In this document: positions 63,688 through 64,000 of the stretch, one piece after another
How positions within the stretch are numbered: the stretch's first letter is position 1
Layout of the letters: every line of letters begins with the position of its first letter
From: Pratylenchus scribneri
Taxonomy: Eukaryota > Nematoda > Chromadorea > Rhabditida > Pratylenchidae
Length of the DNA stretch: 64,000 nt
Reading direction: 5' to 3'
NCBI GenBank assembly: GCA_030063045.1
Contig: JAQSEB010000050.1
Location: 372,001-436,000 of the forward strand
Notes under the pieces: generated by a model
Database searches by the model: none
What the model saw: the letters and a program-made list of their open reading frames with translations, nothing else
What the model was told of the DNA's origin: nothing
Translations under genes and position numbers: made by a program

Positions 63688-64000
63688 TGGGTGGTCAAAA
63701 ATATTATATTAAAAATAATTTAAATTCACATCGTTTTGTTCCAAATTCCAATTAAATTAATTTGTTTTCTTTCCTCCTATTGCCCTAAAAGACACCATTC
63801 TGGAAAAACACGTTTGCCCCAAAACACTTCTTTTCCGGAAAATATAACAAAAGCACATTTTCGGAACACCATAATAATCAAACCAATTCCATTTTTTTCT
63901 TTGAATATTCACAAAAATGTTGGCATTCCAAATCCAAAACGAAACCTCCTTTACGGACCAATTCCTTCATTCCCAAGTCCCAAACTATTATTTTGGCTTT

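Overview
The window is nuclear DNA from a nematode. It is AT-rich, most introns are only about 40-60 bp, and the proteins include a nematode-type WAGO Argonaute, a TWK-type potassium channel and animal splicing and chromatin factors. The genus cannot be read from the sequence; a clade IV (tylenchid) worm is only a guess. I find sixteen protein-coding genes and no convincing functional tRNA or rRNA gene. There is no bacterial-type feature and no CRISPR. Exon boundaries were set by eye from GT/AG sites and from family alignments recalled from knowledge; no search was run.

Left block, 0.6-31.4 kb, all on the minus strand except one nested gene. In transcription order it holds a WAGO Argonaute (27.4-31.4 kb), the U2 snRNP factor SF3B3 (4.2-26.8 kb, about 22 coding exons) and S-adenosylhomocysteine hydrolase (0.6-4.0 kb). 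SF3B3 is inflated by two long introns. One of them (about 8.7 kb) holds an aminergic-type GPCR gene on the opposite strand (17.1-19.6 kb). Two other SF3B3 introns carry arrays of the same 19/25-bp minisatellite (5.4-6.5 and 21.8-23.5 kb).

Middle block, 32-51 kb: MIX23/CCDC58 (+), then WAC, strumpellin (WASHC5) and a fatty-acid-binding protein (all minus), an unrecognised Gly/Arg-leading protein (+), a class IIa histone deacetylase (-) and an hnRNP M/MYEF2-like protein (-).

Right block, 51-64 kb: ANP32 (+), an MBD2/3-type protein with no visible methyl-CpG-binding domain (+), ribosomal protein eL22 (-), a small unrecognised Cys-rich protein (+), a two-pore-domain K+ channel (+), and the 5' part of an ESRP/Fusilli/SYM-2 splicing regulator (+) that runs off the right edge.

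Mobile and repeated DNA sits mostly in introns: two apparently identical 499-bp non-autonomous hAT-like elements with perfect 8-bp target duplications (42.2 and 55.3 kb), a dispersed family of tRNA-derived SINE-like copies (at least six), two foldback repeats inside the K+ channel gene, a hairpin cluster near 9.05 kb, and the minisatellites. Most genes act in RNA processing (SF3B3, hnRNP M, ESRP), small-RNA or chromatin silencing (WAGO, HDAC, MBD2/3), membrane trafficking (strumpellin) or neuronal excitability (GPCR, K+ channel). Nothing shows that they form one pathway; several same-strand neighbours are spaced 0.3-0.7 kb apart and could be tested for operon transcription.
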